Made by a program: the position numbers and the translations under genes. Shown here in pieces: positions 43,646 through 53,473 of a stretch of 64,000 nucleotides of DNA. The stretch is taken from positions 6,447-70,446 of the forward strand of contig JBGSTD010000013.1 in NCBI GenBank assembly GCA_041736675.1, in the 5' to 3' direction. How positions within the stretch are numbered: the stretch's first letter is position 1; every line of letters begins with the position of its first letter. Under the pieces are notes generated by a model. It ran no database searches. It was not told the DNA's origin and saw only the letters and a list, made by a program, of their open reading frames with translations. Source of the DNA: Salaquimonas sp041736675 (GTDB lineage Bacteria > Pseudomonadota > Alphaproteobacteria > Rhizobiales > Rhizobiaceae).

Positions 43646-44941
43646 ATGACCATGCTCAACAGCACCCAAAGAACCCGCAGCGGCATGACCGCCGTATTGA
43701 CCGGCCAAAGACGCGACTGGCGAGGCCGACTGCTTTTCGCCGGGCCGGCGATTGTTGCCTCTGTTGCCTATATGGACCCTGGCAACTATGCTACCAACAT
43801 CCAAGCGGGTGCGGGTTATGGCTACAAGCTTTTATGGATCGTACTTCTGGCAAACCTGATTGCAATGGTCTTTCAGGCACTTTCGGCGCGGTTGGGCATC
43901 GTTACAGGCAAAAATCTTGCCGAATTGAGCCGTGACAATTTCCCCAAGCCAGTTGTCTGGATCATGTGGGTTATTTCCGAGATTGCTGCGATGGCTACCG
44001 ACCTTGCGGAATTTCTCGGCGGCGCTATCGGGCTGGCGCTGCTCTTTGATCTTCCCCTGATGGTTGGTATGGCCATTACGGCGATCATCACCTATGGCAT
44101 TCTGATTTTTGAGCGGGCGGGCTTCAGGCCGATCGAACTGATTATCGGCACACTGGTAGCGGTCATCGGCCTTTGTTACCTCGCGGAGATTCTCATCGCG
44201 CCGGTGGACTGGAAAGCGGCGGGCTTGGGCCTTATACAACCTTCCATGCCGGACAGTGCAGCGCTGACCATTGCGGTCGGCATCATAGGTGCAACCGTGA
44301 TGCCGCATGCGATCTACCTGCATTCCGGCCTTACCCAGTCACGCGCTGACATTACGTCTGACACAGACCGACGCCGCGTCCTGCGCTTTTCAAATATTGA
44401 AGTGGTTCTTGCCCTTGCCGTTGCAGGAATGATCAACATGGCAATGGTAATCATGGCAGCAAGTGCGTTCCATCTGGGTTATTCAGAAGTCGCGGAAATT
44501 GAAACCGCTTATTATACCCTTACCCCGCTATTGGGTGCGGCAGCCGCCGGAATGTTCCTCGCCTCGCTGATCGCATCAGGAATTTCCAGTTCTGTTGTCG
44601 GAACCATGGCAGGGCAAATGATCATGCAGGGTTTTCTGCACTTTCATGTGCCGATCCTGATCCGCCGACTGGTAACCATGGTACCGGCATTCATTGTTGT
44701 GGCCATGGGTGTCAATGCCACCAAGGCGCTCATTCTCAGCCAGGTTGTGTTGTCTATCGCGCTACCGGTGCCGATGATCGCCCTGCTGATATTCTCATTG
44801 CGTAGCGATATCATGGGGAACTATGTTGCAAAGCCGCTCATTGCTGTCATCGCGTGCCTTGGGGCAGCGCTGGTTTTGAGCCTCAACTTTGTCCTGCTTG
44901 CAGATTTCTTCGGCGCACCCATTCCATTCCTTGGCAGCTGA
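43646..44941 (+). CDS. mntH: Nramp divalent metal transporter MntH
   Basis: 431 aa, proton-coupled Mn2+/Fe2+ importer with 11 predicted helices. The metal site residues are in DPGNYATNIQAG (helix 1) and MPHAIYLHSG (helix 6). ATG 43646 is chosen because the MntR box at 43606-43627 lies upstream of it; longer frames to 43547 would translate the operator. Convergent with the thioesterase gene. Confidence 0.95.
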   Translation: MTMLNSTQRTRSGMTAVLTGQRRDWRGRLLFAGPAIVASVAYMDPGNYATNIQAGAGYGYKLLWIVLLANLIAMVFQALSARLGIVTGKNLAELSRDNFPKPVVWIMWVISEIAAMATDLAEFLGGAIGLALLFDLPLMVGMAITAIITYGILIFERAGFRPIELIIGTLVAVIGLCYLAEILIAPVDWKAAGLGLIQPSMPDSAALTIAVGIIGATVMPHAIYLHSGLTQSRADITSDTDRRRVLRFSNIEVVLALAVAGMINMAMVIMAASAFHLGYSEVAEIETAYYTLTPLLGAAAAGMFLASLIASGISSSVVGTMAGQMIMQGFLHFHVPILIRRLVTMVPAFIVVAMGVNATKALILSQVVLSIALPVPMIALLIFSLRSDIMGNYVAKPLIAVIACLGAALVLSLNFVLLADFFGAPIPFLGS

Positions 44942-45037
44942 CTCAAACAGCTGACAGGCAAGCAATCTTGAGCACATAATATAAAGCAGGCAATGATTGC
45001 ACTCCACACTTCGGACGTATCTTGACTTCGTGCCGGA

Positions 45038-45553
45038 TCAGCCCTTGCTGCCCAAGGGAAAAATCGCGCAGGTTTCGGTCCCGTGGGCGATGAGTTTGCC
45101 ATCGGCAGTTTTGAGTGTTGCCTCGCTGGTGGCGATGGTTCGTCCGACATGGATGACCTTGCCCTCGCAGACAACTTCACCGGAATGCGCAAACAGCGGG
45201 CGCACAAGGTTCACCTTGAACTCGACGGTTGTGTAAGCCATACCGGCAGGCAAAGTTGTATGAACGCAGCAGCCAAGCGCGCTGTCGAGAATGGCAGAAG
45301 GCCAGCCGCCGTGGATTGTTCCCAATGGGTTGTAAAACCGCTCACTGGGGATGCCGCGAAACACAACACGCCCGACTTCTGCCTCCGTCATGATGAAGTT
45401 CATGGATTTGCCCATGGCAGGCGCCGGCAATTCGCCCTGCATCATCATGTTGAACAATTCGATGCCGGTGTGTTTGGCAAGGATTTCCATCGGCAATATA
45501 CCGGTGGCTGTATCAGCAGGCATGATCAGTTTTTCGTCGTTCAAAGCTCGCAC
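45038..45553 (-). CDS. PaaI-family hotdog thioesterase
   Basis: 171 aa, acyl-CoA thioesterase fold. The family motif TIHGGWPSAILDSALGCCVH carries the HGG and catalytic acid region; GRTIATSEATL is the CoA-binding strand. GTG start one base after the recO stop; an ATG at 45523 is possible. Last gene of the rnc-era-recO run. Substrate unknown. Confidence 0.88.
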   Translation of the reverse strand: MRALNDEKLIMPADTATGILPMEILAKHTGIELFNMMMQGELPAPAMGKSMNFIMTEAEVGRVVFRGIPSERFYNPLGTIHGGWPSAILDSALGCCVHTTLPAGMAYTTVEFKVNLVRPLFAHSGEVVCEGKVIHVGRTIATSEATLKTADGKLIAHGTETCAIFPLGSKG

Positions 45554-45554
45554 C

Positions 45555-46310
45555 TCATTGTTTTTCCATCAATCTTTCAATCTTGCGAATAAATCCGGCG
45601 CGCTCATCGGGCGTTCGGATGCCCCTTGGGCCATAGACATTGCGCTCGAGAAAGTACAGCGTCAGCCTGAAACCGTCTTTTAATCCGTTTGCTGTGCTTT
45701 TCGTAGAAACTTCCGCACTGTCCCGCAAGTTTGCATCGAGCAGAAACCGGGGCAAAGCCAGCAGCTGGTTTTCATAAGGCTGTCCGGCACTTTGGCTGAC
45801 CGCCCTGCCTGATTTTGGCGACACCCAAACCAGATTGAGGATTGAGCCACTGGCTGCACACCGCGAAAGATCAAGACCAAAGCCCAGTTCATCGAGCAGT
45901 GCCAGTTCAAACCGGATCAGCATTCGTGCTGCCTTTTCAGGTTCGTCCAGATGATCCAGCATGACCAGCGCAGCCTGATACAGGCCCTGATGAGCGTCGC
46001 GCTCAGGGAGCAATCTCATATGGCTGGCAATCGTTTGAAGCCCGTAAATACCCAGCGGAGTTTCCATCAGGCTGGCGGCGCGAAGTACATCGCCCTCCAC
46101 CTGAAAGACGCCGAGATGCTCTTCAATGCGGGCCCGCCATTCCACGTGGACCGAATTTCCAGGCTGTAGCACCGGGCGCATGCGCGACGAGCGGCCGCCG
46201 CGCACCAATCCGAGGTGACGGCCATGGCCAGGAGTCATGACCTCGATGATGGCGCTGGTTTCTCCGTGCTTGCGCACACCGAGAATCAAACCTGTGTCTT
46301 TCCAATCCAT
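45555..46310 (-). CDS. recO: DNA repair protein RecO
   Basis: 251 aa, recombination mediator of the RecFOR pathway. The N-terminal OB fold is MDWKDTGLILGVRKHGETSA, with the basic PGHGRHLGLVRGGRSSRMRP stretch. A helical domain follows (LIRFELALLDELGFGLDLSRC). The normal zinc-finger cysteines are only partly present: C in LSRCAAS remains. Lies after era, as in most alphaproteobacteria. Confidence 0.94.
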   Translation of the reverse strand: MDWKDTGLILGVRKHGETSAIIEVMTPGHGRHLGLVRGGRSSRMRPVLQPGNSVHVEWRARIEEHLGVFQVEGDVLRAASLMETPLGIYGLQTIASHMRLLPERDAHQGLYQAALVMLDHLDEPEKAARMLIRFELALLDELGFGLDLSRCAASGSILNLVWVSPKSGRAVSQSAGQPYENQLLALPRFLLDANLRDSAEVSTKSTANGLKDGFRLTLYFLERNVYGPRGIRTPDERAGFIRKIERLMEKQ

Positions 46311-46398
46311 GGCTCTGCTTCCATCGGGACCTTGTACAGACTGTCTTTGCCTAACGAATGCACCTCAAACGCGATGCAATCATCACAAAAAATGAAAC

Positions 46399-47328
46399 CT
46401 ATTTGCGGGGAAATTCAAGACCCATTTCGCGATAACGTTCTGGATCATTGACCCAGTTTTCGCGAACTTTGACGAACAGAAAAAGGTGAACCGGCTTCTC
46501 CAGAATCTCAACGAGATCTTTGCGCGCAGCAGTCGAAATGGCTTTGATCGTCTCACCCTTTTTACCGATCACAATCTTTTTCTGGCTTTCGCGCTCAATA
46601 TAGATCGCCTGATCAATTCGTACTTCCTTGTCGGTTTCTTTCCAGCTTTCGGTTTCCACATGGGAAGCATAGGGCAGCTCCTGATGGAGACGAAGAAACA
46701 GCTTTTCACGCGTGATCTCGGCAGCCAGTTGGCGCATTGGCAAATCGGAAATGTCGTCTTCGGGGTAAAGATACGGACCCGTGGGCATTTCACCCGCAAG
46801 ATATTTGGTCAGCGCCGCACAGCCATCGCCATTGAGGGCCGAGACCATGAAAGTTTCATCAAATTCAGCGAGCGCATTTGCCCTTGCGGACAATGCAAGC
46901 AGATCTTCGCGCTTTACCTGATCAATTTTGTTGAGCACCAAAACCGCCTTTTGCTGCACCTTGGAAAGGCCGGTCAGAATCTTCTGCACATCATCCGTAA
47001 GACCTCGCTCACAATCTATCAGCATAGCCACGATATCAGCGTCCTTTGCGCCGCCCCAGGCGGTGGTCACCATTGCCTCATCGAGTTTGCGGCGCGGCTT
47101 GAAAATGCCAGGCGTATCGACAAACACAATCTGGGATGTGCCGGACATCGCAATGCCGCGGATGATCGCGCGGGTCGTCTGTACCTTGTGTGTGACGATC
47201 GAAACCTTGGTGCCTACAAGCTGGTTCATCAAAGTGGATTTACCGGCATTGGGTGCGCCGATCAGCGCAACAAAACCTGCCCTTGTTTCATTGGAGCCGA
47301 TTTCACCTGTGATTGCTTCCTGTGTCAA
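46399..47328 (-). CDS. era: GTPase Era
   Basis: 309 aa, assembles the 30S subunit by binding the 3' end of 16S rRNA. G1 is GAPNAGKST (24-32), G3 DTPG, G4 NKID, and a C-terminal KH domain is marked by VIGKKGETIKAISTAARKDL. TTG start overlaps the rnc stop by four bases (TTGA), so the two are translationally coupled. The N-terminal 15 residues are an extension ahead of the first strand. Confidence 0.96.
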   Translation of the reverse strand: MTQEAITGEIGSNETRAGFVALIGAPNAGKSTLMNQLVGTKVSIVTHKVQTTRAIIRGIAMSGTSQIVFVDTPGIFKPRRKLDEAMVTTAWGGAKDADIVAMLIDCERGLTDDVQKILTGLSKVQQKAVLVLNKIDQVKREDLLALSARANALAEFDETFMVSALNGDGCAALTKYLAGEMPTGPYLYPEDDISDLPMRQLAAEITREKLFLRLHQELPYASHVETESWKETDKEVRIDQAIYIERESQKKIVIGKKGETIKAISTAARKDLVEILEKPVHLFLFVKVRENWVNDPERYREMGLEFPRK

Positions 47329-48053
47329 ATGCCAGCCTCATCTTCTTTCCATATGCCTTCGCGAACCAACATGACCGAGGCCGCTACCTGCTCGGCAGCC
47401 CGTTTAGAACGGCCGGTTCCGATTGCATCTTCAATTCCATTTACCTGCACTACGACCGTAAACACGGGATCATGGTCAGGACCAGAGCGCTTTTGCTCTT
47501 TGTATTTTGGAGTTCCAAAACGGTTGGAATGAGCCCATTCTTGGAGAGACGTCTTGGAGTCCCGTTTGGTTTCCTCAACCAGATGAATCCGTTCCTTCCA
47601 GAACCGCTTGATAAAATCCTCTGCCGCTTTCAAGCCGCCGTCGAGATAAATCGAGGCAATCAACGCTTCCAGCACATCTGCCCTGACGCTCTGCATCCGG
47701 TTTCCGGTCAGTTCTTTCAGATCGCCGCCCGTGCGAATAAACTCGTGCAGTTCCAGTTCATCTGAAATCTCGGCAAGGGTATTGCCTTTTACCAAAGCGT
47801 TCAGACGCAGGGACAGTTCACCCTCATTGGCATCAGGATACTTGTCAAACAACAATTCGGCTACTGCAAGGCCAAGAACCCGGTCACCCAAAAATTCAAG
47901 CCGCTGATAATGAAATCCATTGTCAGACTTCTTGCGCACACTTGCATGTGTCAATGCGCGTTCCAGATTTTCGTATTCGGAAAACTCATAGGCAAGTCGC
48001 TTTTCAAGACTACCGAAACGCTTGCTGCCACGTGTTTTGCTCGAAGGTTTCAT
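47325..48053 (-). CDS. rnc: Ribonuclease III
   Basis: 242 aa. Catalytic signature LEFLGDRVLGLAVAELLF with E and D metal ligands, the second site in VRADVLEALIASIYLDGG, and a C-terminal double-stranded RNA-binding domain (SLQEWAHSNRF...GIGRSKRAAEQVAA-type end). A basic N-terminal extension (KPSSKTRGSKRFGSLEKR) precedes the first helix. Processes rRNA precursors and structured mRNAs. Three bases after lepB. Confidence 0.96.
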   Translation of the reverse strand: MKPSSKTRGSKRFGSLEKRLAYEFSEYENLERALTHASVRKKSDNGFHYQRLEFLGDRVLGLAVAELLFDKYPDANEGELSLRLNALVKGNTLAEISDELELHEFIRTGGDLKELTGNRMQSVRADVLEALIASIYLDGGLKAAEDFIKRFWKERIHLVEETKRDSKTSLQEWAHSNRFGTPKYKEQKRSGPDHDPVFTVVVQVNGIEDAIGTGRSKRAAEQVAASVMLVREGIWKEDEAGI

Positions 48054-48056
48054 TCC

Positions 48057-48791
48057 TCACAAACCCTTGAATAACCTGTCGGTACGCATGACCGTAGGCC
48101 AGCGCCAGATTGCCAGCGGACTGGCTCCATCACTGACCGAAAAGAAGATTGAACGCGCCGGACCAACCAGATTTTCAGCAGGCACATATCCCACATCAAA
48201 TCTGCTGTCAGCAGAATTGTCCCGGTTGTCACCCATCATGAAATAATGACCAGCCGGCACTTCGAAGACTTCGGTGTTGTCACCTTCGCTACGAATATTT
48301 GCGTCGATGGTGTTGTAGCTGATGCCTGTGTCCAGCGTTTCCGTATACATAGGGACTTCCCGTCCTGTGTCCGGATTCTTGAACATGCCCGCCGGTTCTG
48401 TTGGAACAGGCTCACCATTGATAAACAGTTTGCCTTCGCGCATTTGAACCGTATCACCAGGCAGGCCAATCACACGTTTTATATAGTCAATCTCCGGGTT
48501 TGGCGGGAAACGGAATACAGCAACATCACCGCGTTTTGGAATGCCTTCCCAGACCCGGCCTTCCATGATGTCGGGTGAAAATGGAACTGAATATTTTGAA
48601 TAGCCGTAAGTGTATTTGGAAACGAACAGATAGTCGCCCACGAGCAGCGTGGGGATCATAGAACCTGATGGGATGGTAAAAGGCTGAAACAGAAAAGTAC
48701 GAACCACGATTGCCAGGAGGAGCGCCTGCAAGACAACCTTGACCGTCTCAACAATACCGCCTTCTTGAACTTGTTTAACCTTGTCAGACAA
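48057..48791 (-). CDS. lepB: Signal peptidase I
   Basis: 244 aa, inner-membrane S26 peptidase that removes signal peptides. One N-terminal helix (VVLQALLLAIVVRTFLF), catalytic Ser44 in PSGSMIPTLLVGDYL and Lys105 in DYIKRVIGLPGD; MMGDNRDNSADSR is box E. TTG start with GGAAG upstream. Between acpS and rnc, the usual order. Confidence 0.96.
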   Translation of the reverse strand: MSDKVKQVQEGGIVETVKVVLQALLLAIVVRTFLFQPFTIPSGSMIPTLLVGDYLFVSKYTYGYSKYSVPFSPDIMEGRVWEGIPKRGDVAVFRFPPNPEIDYIKRVIGLPGDTVQMREGKLFINGEPVPTEPAGMFKNPDTGREVPMYTETLDTGISYNTIDANIRSEGDNTEVFEVPAGHYFMMGDNRDNSADSRFDVGYVPAENLVGPARSIFFSVSDGASPLAIWRWPTVMRTDRLFKGL

Positions 48792-48847
48792 TTTTACTTC
48801 CCGTTCGTCGATGCGGATGACCGCGTTTCTTTCTTACTGCCTGAAAT

Positions 48848-49255
48848 TCAGGATTTGCTGATTGCGAGTGCTTCAATGATGACAAAAGCCTGGGCCAGCG
48901 GATAATCATCCGTTATTGTCAAATGGATTACGGGTTCGTAGCCATCAGGCGTCATTTGGGCAAGTCTTTTTGCAGCACCATTGGTCAATATCATGGTCGG
49001 TTTGCCACCGGGCAGATTAACCACCCCCATGTCACGCCAGTATACTCCCTCGCTAATACCTGTTCCGAGCGCCTTTGAACAGGCTTCCTTTGCGGCAAAG
49101 CGCTTTGCATACGAAGCCGCACGCTGGTTTCTGAGGTCTGACTTTTGCTGCTCTGTATGCGTGAAGACGCGCCGGGTAAAGCGCTCACCGTGGCGCTCAA
49201 GACTTTTTTCGATCCGCCTGATATCAATCAGGTCACTGCCAAGGCCAATTATCAT
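48848..49255 (-). CDS. acpS: Holo-[acyl-carrier-protein] synthase
   Basis: 135 aa. Transfers 4'-phosphopantetheine from CoA to acyl carrier protein. GLGSDLIDIRRIEKSLERHG gives the metal-binding Asp and RFAAKEACSKALGTGI the second conserved motif. Start of the acpS-lepB-rnc-era-recO series. Length and motif spacing are normal. Confidence 0.95.
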   Translation of the reverse strand: MIIGLGSDLIDIRRIEKSLERHGERFTRRVFTHTEQQKSDLRNQRAASYAKRFAAKEACSKALGTGISEGVYWRDMGVVNLPGGKPTMILTNGAAKRLAQMTPDGYEPVIHLTITDDYPLAQAFVIIEALAISKS

Positions 49256-49407
49256 GGCAACTATCTAATATTTATTTCACCGGGCAACAAGATGATTGGT
49301 TGCGATGCGGCACAGATTTTTCAATTTACAGATGCAGAAACAGTTAACCGCAATGAAAACAGGCTTGTGTGACCAAGTTCGCGCAGAAGTAGGAATACCA
49401 GGCTAGA

Positions 49408-50043
49408 TTAAATGCCGTTTTTCTTGACGTTGTCGATGCTCGCCATTGCCTTTTCCTTCAACTCGCGTGCCTTTTCGGCCAGCATTCGGCGCCGCGAAAT
49501 TTGAAAGCCTATTGCCGCCCAGCGGGTGATTGCATAGGCAATGCAGCCGATCGTGACGCCGATGGGTATCGCGCCGACAGTCATTGGCTTCAAAACCGGC
49601 TCCCAAATTCCGATCACTGCCTCCCAGATACCGGTCAACCCGTCATTCCAAAAGTTGATTTCTCCGAGAGATTTCAATGCCTCCTCAGGCCCACCGGTCC
49701 CGGCGTGACCATACAGGATGAAATTGCCTGTCGAATAGGTGGACGCCCAGATAAACGGAAATGTAATCGGATTTCCGATAAAGGTTCCCGCAGCACCGGC
49801 AATCATGTTTCCTGCGATGATATAGGCAACAGCAAAAGCGATCATGAAATGAAAGCCCATGTAAGGCGTGAAAGAAGCGAAGACGCCTGCGGCTATGCCG
49901 GCGGCAATCGCGTGGGGGGAAGCTGTCAGACGCAGAACACGCTTTGCAAGATATTTCAAGGACCGCGACCATGACCGTCTCGGCCAAACAGCTACACGGA
50001 GTTTTTCCTTCCAATCCGGCGGCGTTCTTCGGTTAAAAAGCAT
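49408..50043 (-). CDS. DUF2062 membrane protein
   Basis: 211 aa with about three hydrophobic helices. DUF2062 signs are SPHAIAAGIAAGVFASFTPY and GFHFMIAFAVAYIIAGNM, with TFIGNPITFPFIWASTYSTG. Function unknown. It sits between rsh and acpS, an order found in other Rhizobiales. Confidence 0.9.
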   Translation of the reverse strand: MLFNRRTPPDWKEKLRVAVWPRRSWSRSLKYLAKRVLRLTASPHAIAAGIAAGVFASFTPYMGFHFMIAFAVAYIIAGNMIAGAAGTFIGNPITFPFIWASTYSTGNFILYGHAGTGGPEEALKSLGEINFWNDGLTGIWEAVIGIWEPVLKPMTVGAIPIGVTIGCIAYAITRWAAIGFQISRRRMLAEKARELKEKAMASIDNVKKNGI

Positions 50044-50296
50044 CTAAGTCCCTGTTATACTGTCTTCAGGCATGCGCCTGAACCAGCCAGTGCGCCCGTC
50101 AAAAATCATGTCCCGTCAAAACGGTAGCATAATTGCCTTAACAGCATCTTTTCATGACACTCATTTTTGTGGAACAATTGATCAATTGGGTGATCGTCTT
50201 GATCATTCAGGCGGTCAATTGGCGGTCCATTGCGCATGTAGTTACAGATTGCGGCTTATTATGGATTATTCACAAGAATTTGAAGCATAAATAGAG

Positions 50297-52513
50297 CTAT
50301 CCGGTCAATCTTTCAACACTGCTGACAACCGATTTTGATGCGAGCTGGCGAATGATGCGTGTGAGATGGGCGAGGTCCCAGACTTCCACATCCAGAATCA
50401 TTTCCATGAAGTCGGCAGCGGATCTGGACATGGAGAGATTTTGAATGTTGCCATCATTTTGGGCAATTACCTCTGTCATCGCTGCAAGGGTACCAGGTTC
50501 ATTGACCACTGTTGCCTTGATCCTTGCGGGAAAGCGCGTTGTATTGCCTTCCTCGATGTCCCAACGCACATCCAGCCAACGGTCCTTGTCATCGAATGCA
50601 GCAAGTGCTGGTGACTGGATTGGATAGATTGTGATCCCTACTCCGGGCTCCAGAATTCCGACAATCCGGTCGCCTGGAACAGCCCCGCCATTTGGAGCGT
50701 ATTTGATTGGAAGATCATTTCCGGTTCCGCGAATGGGGATCGACGGGCCCCGCCTTTCCCTCGCAAACTCACGGAGTTTCTCGCGTTTGTTCCCACGACC
50801 CGGAAGCCTGAAAAGCATGTTCGCACCTGCACGAAGATTGAACCAGCCTTCTTCGCGTGCAGGTTTGGCGGTTTTGCGCTCTTCCTGATAATCAGGATAC
50901 ATCGCCTTGATGACATCAAGCGATGCCAGATCGCCCCTGCCGACATCACTGAGAACATCCTCAAGGGTACCCCGTGCCAGCCGAGGCAATGCAAGCTTCA
51001 GGCTTTCGCGGTCGAAAGATTTGCCGGCACTTGAAAAGGACCGCTCGAGAATGCGTGTCCCAAGTCCGGTATATTGCTTTCGCATTGCTTCGCGGGTCGC
51101 CCTGCGGATTGCCGAACGAGCCTTGCCGGTTTTCACAACGTTCTCCCAGGCAGCGGGCGGCTGCTGGGCCTTGGAGCGAATGATTTCGACCTCGTCGCCA
51201 TTTTGCAATTCGGTTATGACCGGCATCATGGTTCCGTTGATTTTGCAACCAACACAGGAATTGCCGACATCTGTGTGAACAGCATAGGCAAAATCAATCG
51301 GGGTTGCCCCTTTTGGCAAGGCAATGATGCGCCCTTTCGGGGTGAATGAAAACACTTGGTCGAGAAACAGTTCCAACTTGGTATGCTCAAGAAAGTCCTC
51401 GGCATTGTTGCCCTCGGCCAATTGCTCAATGGTACGGCGCAGGCTTGCATAAACCTCGCTTTCATTGTGGTCTACCGTCTCTTTGTCCTTGTAGAGCGTA
51501 TGCGCGGCGACACCATATTCGTTGATGTTCTGCATTTCCTTTGTGCGCACCTGCAATTCGACACGCTGTTTTCCCGGTCCCACCACGGTGGTGTGAATGG
51601 AACGGTAGCCATTTTGCTTCGGGGTTGAAATAAAGTCCTTGAACCGGCCTGGAACCACAGACCAGGTGGTGTGGACAATCCCCAAAGCGCGGTAACAATC
51701 CTCGACCGTATTGACGATGACCCTAAACCCGAAAATGTCGGATAGCTGCTCAAAGCCGAGCGCCTTTGCCTCCATCTTGCGGAATACCGACCATGCTTTT
51801 TTCTGGCGGCTGGTGACAGTCGCTTCAATTCCCTCTGCTTCCAGTTTGGCGGTCAGTTCCTTGATAATACTGCGGATATGAAGACGGTTATGCTCAGCAA
51901 GTTCAGCCAGATGCTGGGTAACGGTTTCATACGCTTGGGGATTGACATAGCGGAAAGATAATTCCTCCAGCTCATCGCGCAAGTCCTGCATTCCGATACG
52001 TCCGGCCAGCGGTGCGTAAATCTCCATGGTTTCCTGGGCAATGCGGGCACGCTTGTGCGGCTTGACATGATGCAGGGTACGCATGTTGTGCAGACGGTCG
52101 GCGAGTTTTACCAGCAAGACCCGAATATCATCCGAGATCGCGAGGAGCAGACGACGCAGGTTTTCAGCTTGCTCCGCCTTCTTGGAAACAAGATCGATTC
52201 GCTTGAGCTTGGTCAGCCCCTCGACCAGATTGCCTATACGTTCGCCAAATATCTCGTCGATCTCAGTCCGGGTTGCATCGGTGTCTTCAATCGTATCATG
52301 CAGCAGCGCAACCGCGATTGTCGCCTCGTCGAGGTGCAGATCGGTCAAAATAGCCGCAACTTCAAGGGGATGCGAAAAATATGGATCGCCGTTTGCGCGA
52401 ATTTGTTCGCCATGCTTCTTCATGGCATACACATAAGCCTTGTTTAAAAGCGCCTCATCGGCGTCAGGCTTGTAACTGGTCACCCGTTCAACGAGTTCAT
52501 ATTGGCGCATCAT
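50297..52513 (-). CDS. rsh: Bifunctional (p)ppGpp synthetase/hydrolase
   Basis: 738 aa, Rel/SpoT homologue that makes and degrades the alarmone. An N-terminal HD hydrolase domain has VALLHDTIEDTDATRTE (HD at 72-73) and YFSHP; the synthetase domain has FGFRVIVNTVEDCYRALGIV and NGYRSIHTTVVGPGKQ. TGS (FTPKGRIIALPKGATPIDFA) and C-terminal ACT domains follow. All hydrolase residues seem present. Two adjacent ATG codons are possible starts (52513, 52510). Promoter-side hairpin at 52554-52583. Confidence 0.97.
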   Translation of the reverse strand: MMRQYELVERVTSYKPDADEALLNKAYVYAMKKHGEQIRANGDPYFSHPLEVAAILTDLHLDEATIAVALLHDTIEDTDATRTEIDEIFGERIGNLVEGLTKLKRIDLVSKKAEQAENLRRLLLAISDDIRVLLVKLADRLHNMRTLHHVKPHKRARIAQETMEIYAPLAGRIGMQDLRDELEELSFRYVNPQAYETVTQHLAELAEHNRLHIRSIIKELTAKLEAEGIEATVTSRQKKAWSVFRKMEAKALGFEQLSDIFGFRVIVNTVEDCYRALGIVHTTWSVVPGRFKDFISTPKQNGYRSIHTTVVGPGKQRVELQVRTKEMQNINEYGVAAHTLYKDKETVDHNESEVYASLRRTIEQLAEGNNAEDFLEHTKLELFLDQVFSFTPKGRIIALPKGATPIDFAYAVHTDVGNSCVGCKINGTMMPVITELQNGDEVEIIRSKAQQPPAAWENVVKTGKARSAIRRATREAMRKQYTGLGTRILERSFSSAGKSFDRESLKLALPRLARGTLEDVLSDVGRGDLASLDVIKAMYPDYQEERKTAKPAREEGWFNLRAGANMLFRLPGRGNKREKLREFARERRGPSIPIRGTGNDLPIKYAPNGGAVPGDRIVGILEPGVGITIYPIQSPALAAFDDKDRWLDVRWDIEEGNTTRFPARIKATVVNEPGTLAAMTEVIAQNDGNIQNLSMSRSAADFMEMILDVEVWDLAHLTRIIRQLASKSVVSSVERLTG

Positions 52514-52553
52514 TTGGTCAGCTATTCTCCGCAGCTGGACATTATACGCACAA

Positions 52554-52583
52554 CGCCCCGCGACTGAAAAGAGACACGGGGCG
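52554..52583. other. Hairpin between rpoZ and rsh
   Basis: Arms CGCCCCG (52554-52560) and CGGGGCG (52577-52583) around a 16-base loop. It could end rpoZ transcripts, but no T-run follows. A TATAAT-like -10 box lies about 10 bases downstream on the minus strand, possibly for rsh. Confidence 0.4.
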
Positions 52584-52627
52584 CTGAAATAGAAATAATC
52601 AGTTAAATCAAAGTCTTCACGTAGGAA

Positions 52628-53056
52628 TTAGTAGTCATCACTCTTTTCCGGAGGAACGAGGCCTTCAATGCCTGCAAGCAACTCATCTTCGGCCATCTGG
52701 TCAAAAGTCACGGTCGTTTCAACTTCATCATCGCTCTCGCTGAATATAGCTGATTCAAGACGGCCTTCTTCAGGGCCTTCGACTGCGCGGCGCGAGCCAT
52801 CGGGAGCGTCATTTTCCGGCTCATCAACTTCAACCTGATGCTGATGGGAATGGATTAGATCTTCAAAAAGATCCTCGGGGGACAGGGTTTCCTCGGCTAT
52901 TTCGCGCAAGGCAACCACGGGATTCTTGTCGTTGTCACGATCAACGGTGATAGCGCTGCCGCTGGAAATCTGGCGGGCGCGGTGTCCTGCAAGCAAGACC
53001 AATTCAAAGCGGTTATCAACCTTGTCGATACAATCTTCGACTGTAACTCGTGCCAT
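52628..53056 (-). CDS. rpoZ: RNA polymerase omega subunit
   Basis: 142 aa. The conserved omega core is at the N-terminus: MARVTVEDCIDKVDNRFELV, LLAGHRARQISSG and VALREIAEETLS. An acidic tail of about 70 residues extends it (EVDEPENDAPDG..., EGLVPPEKSDDY), longer than in enterobacteria but usual in this group. Upstream of rsh, the standard rpoZ-spoT order. Confidence 0.95.
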   Translation of the reverse strand: MARVTVEDCIDKVDNRFELVLLAGHRARQISSGSAITVDRDNDKNPVVALREIAEETLSPEDLFEDLIHSHQHQVEVDEPENDAPDGSRRAVEGPEEGRLESAIFSESDDEVETTVTFDQMAEDELLAGIEGLVPPEKSDDY

Positions 53057-53473
53057 TATAGGCTCCTGAATTTTTCGGATGGGTTTAGCTAAGGCGGTCC
53101 TTACCGTGAAACCTGATCAATTTCAAGGCAAAAGCGTGAATTTGTCTGCCGACTTTGCCGCAGCCGCGAATTTGGTTTCAACCCATCCAATTGCAATTCA
53201 CGCGCCACTGTCGGCTTTTTCCAAGCTGAAACGGTTATATTCATGGGAACCTACCGTAAAAAAGCCGCAGAGTTGCGTCAAAATTGCTTTTACCGATCCA
53301 TTGACTCCGCAGTTTGCGACACGGTTTCAGCAATTTTCAAATTCTCTGCAACCTTTTTGGCCTCAATGGATTGTCCTGTTTTAGGCAGTAAATTGTCCCT
53401 GCACATCCGGTTTTCGCGGTTTTTGGGGCATAGCTGCAGATAGTAATTTGATTGATGGATTTCGGAGAATAAA
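53057..53473. other. 417-bp gap between rpoZ and the NYN gene
   Basis: Divergent promoter region. It contains short open frames on the plus strand (53079-53384 and 53243-53443) that lack family patterns and convincing ribosome sites. No hairpin with T-run and no riboswitch motif was recognised. GGAGAA near its right end is the ribosome site for the NYN gene. Confidence 0.5.

Noticed and set aside
49145..49372. 75-aa plus-strand frame overlapping the acpS start
   Set aside because: Mostly antisense to acpS; the unique part is short and has no ribosome site.
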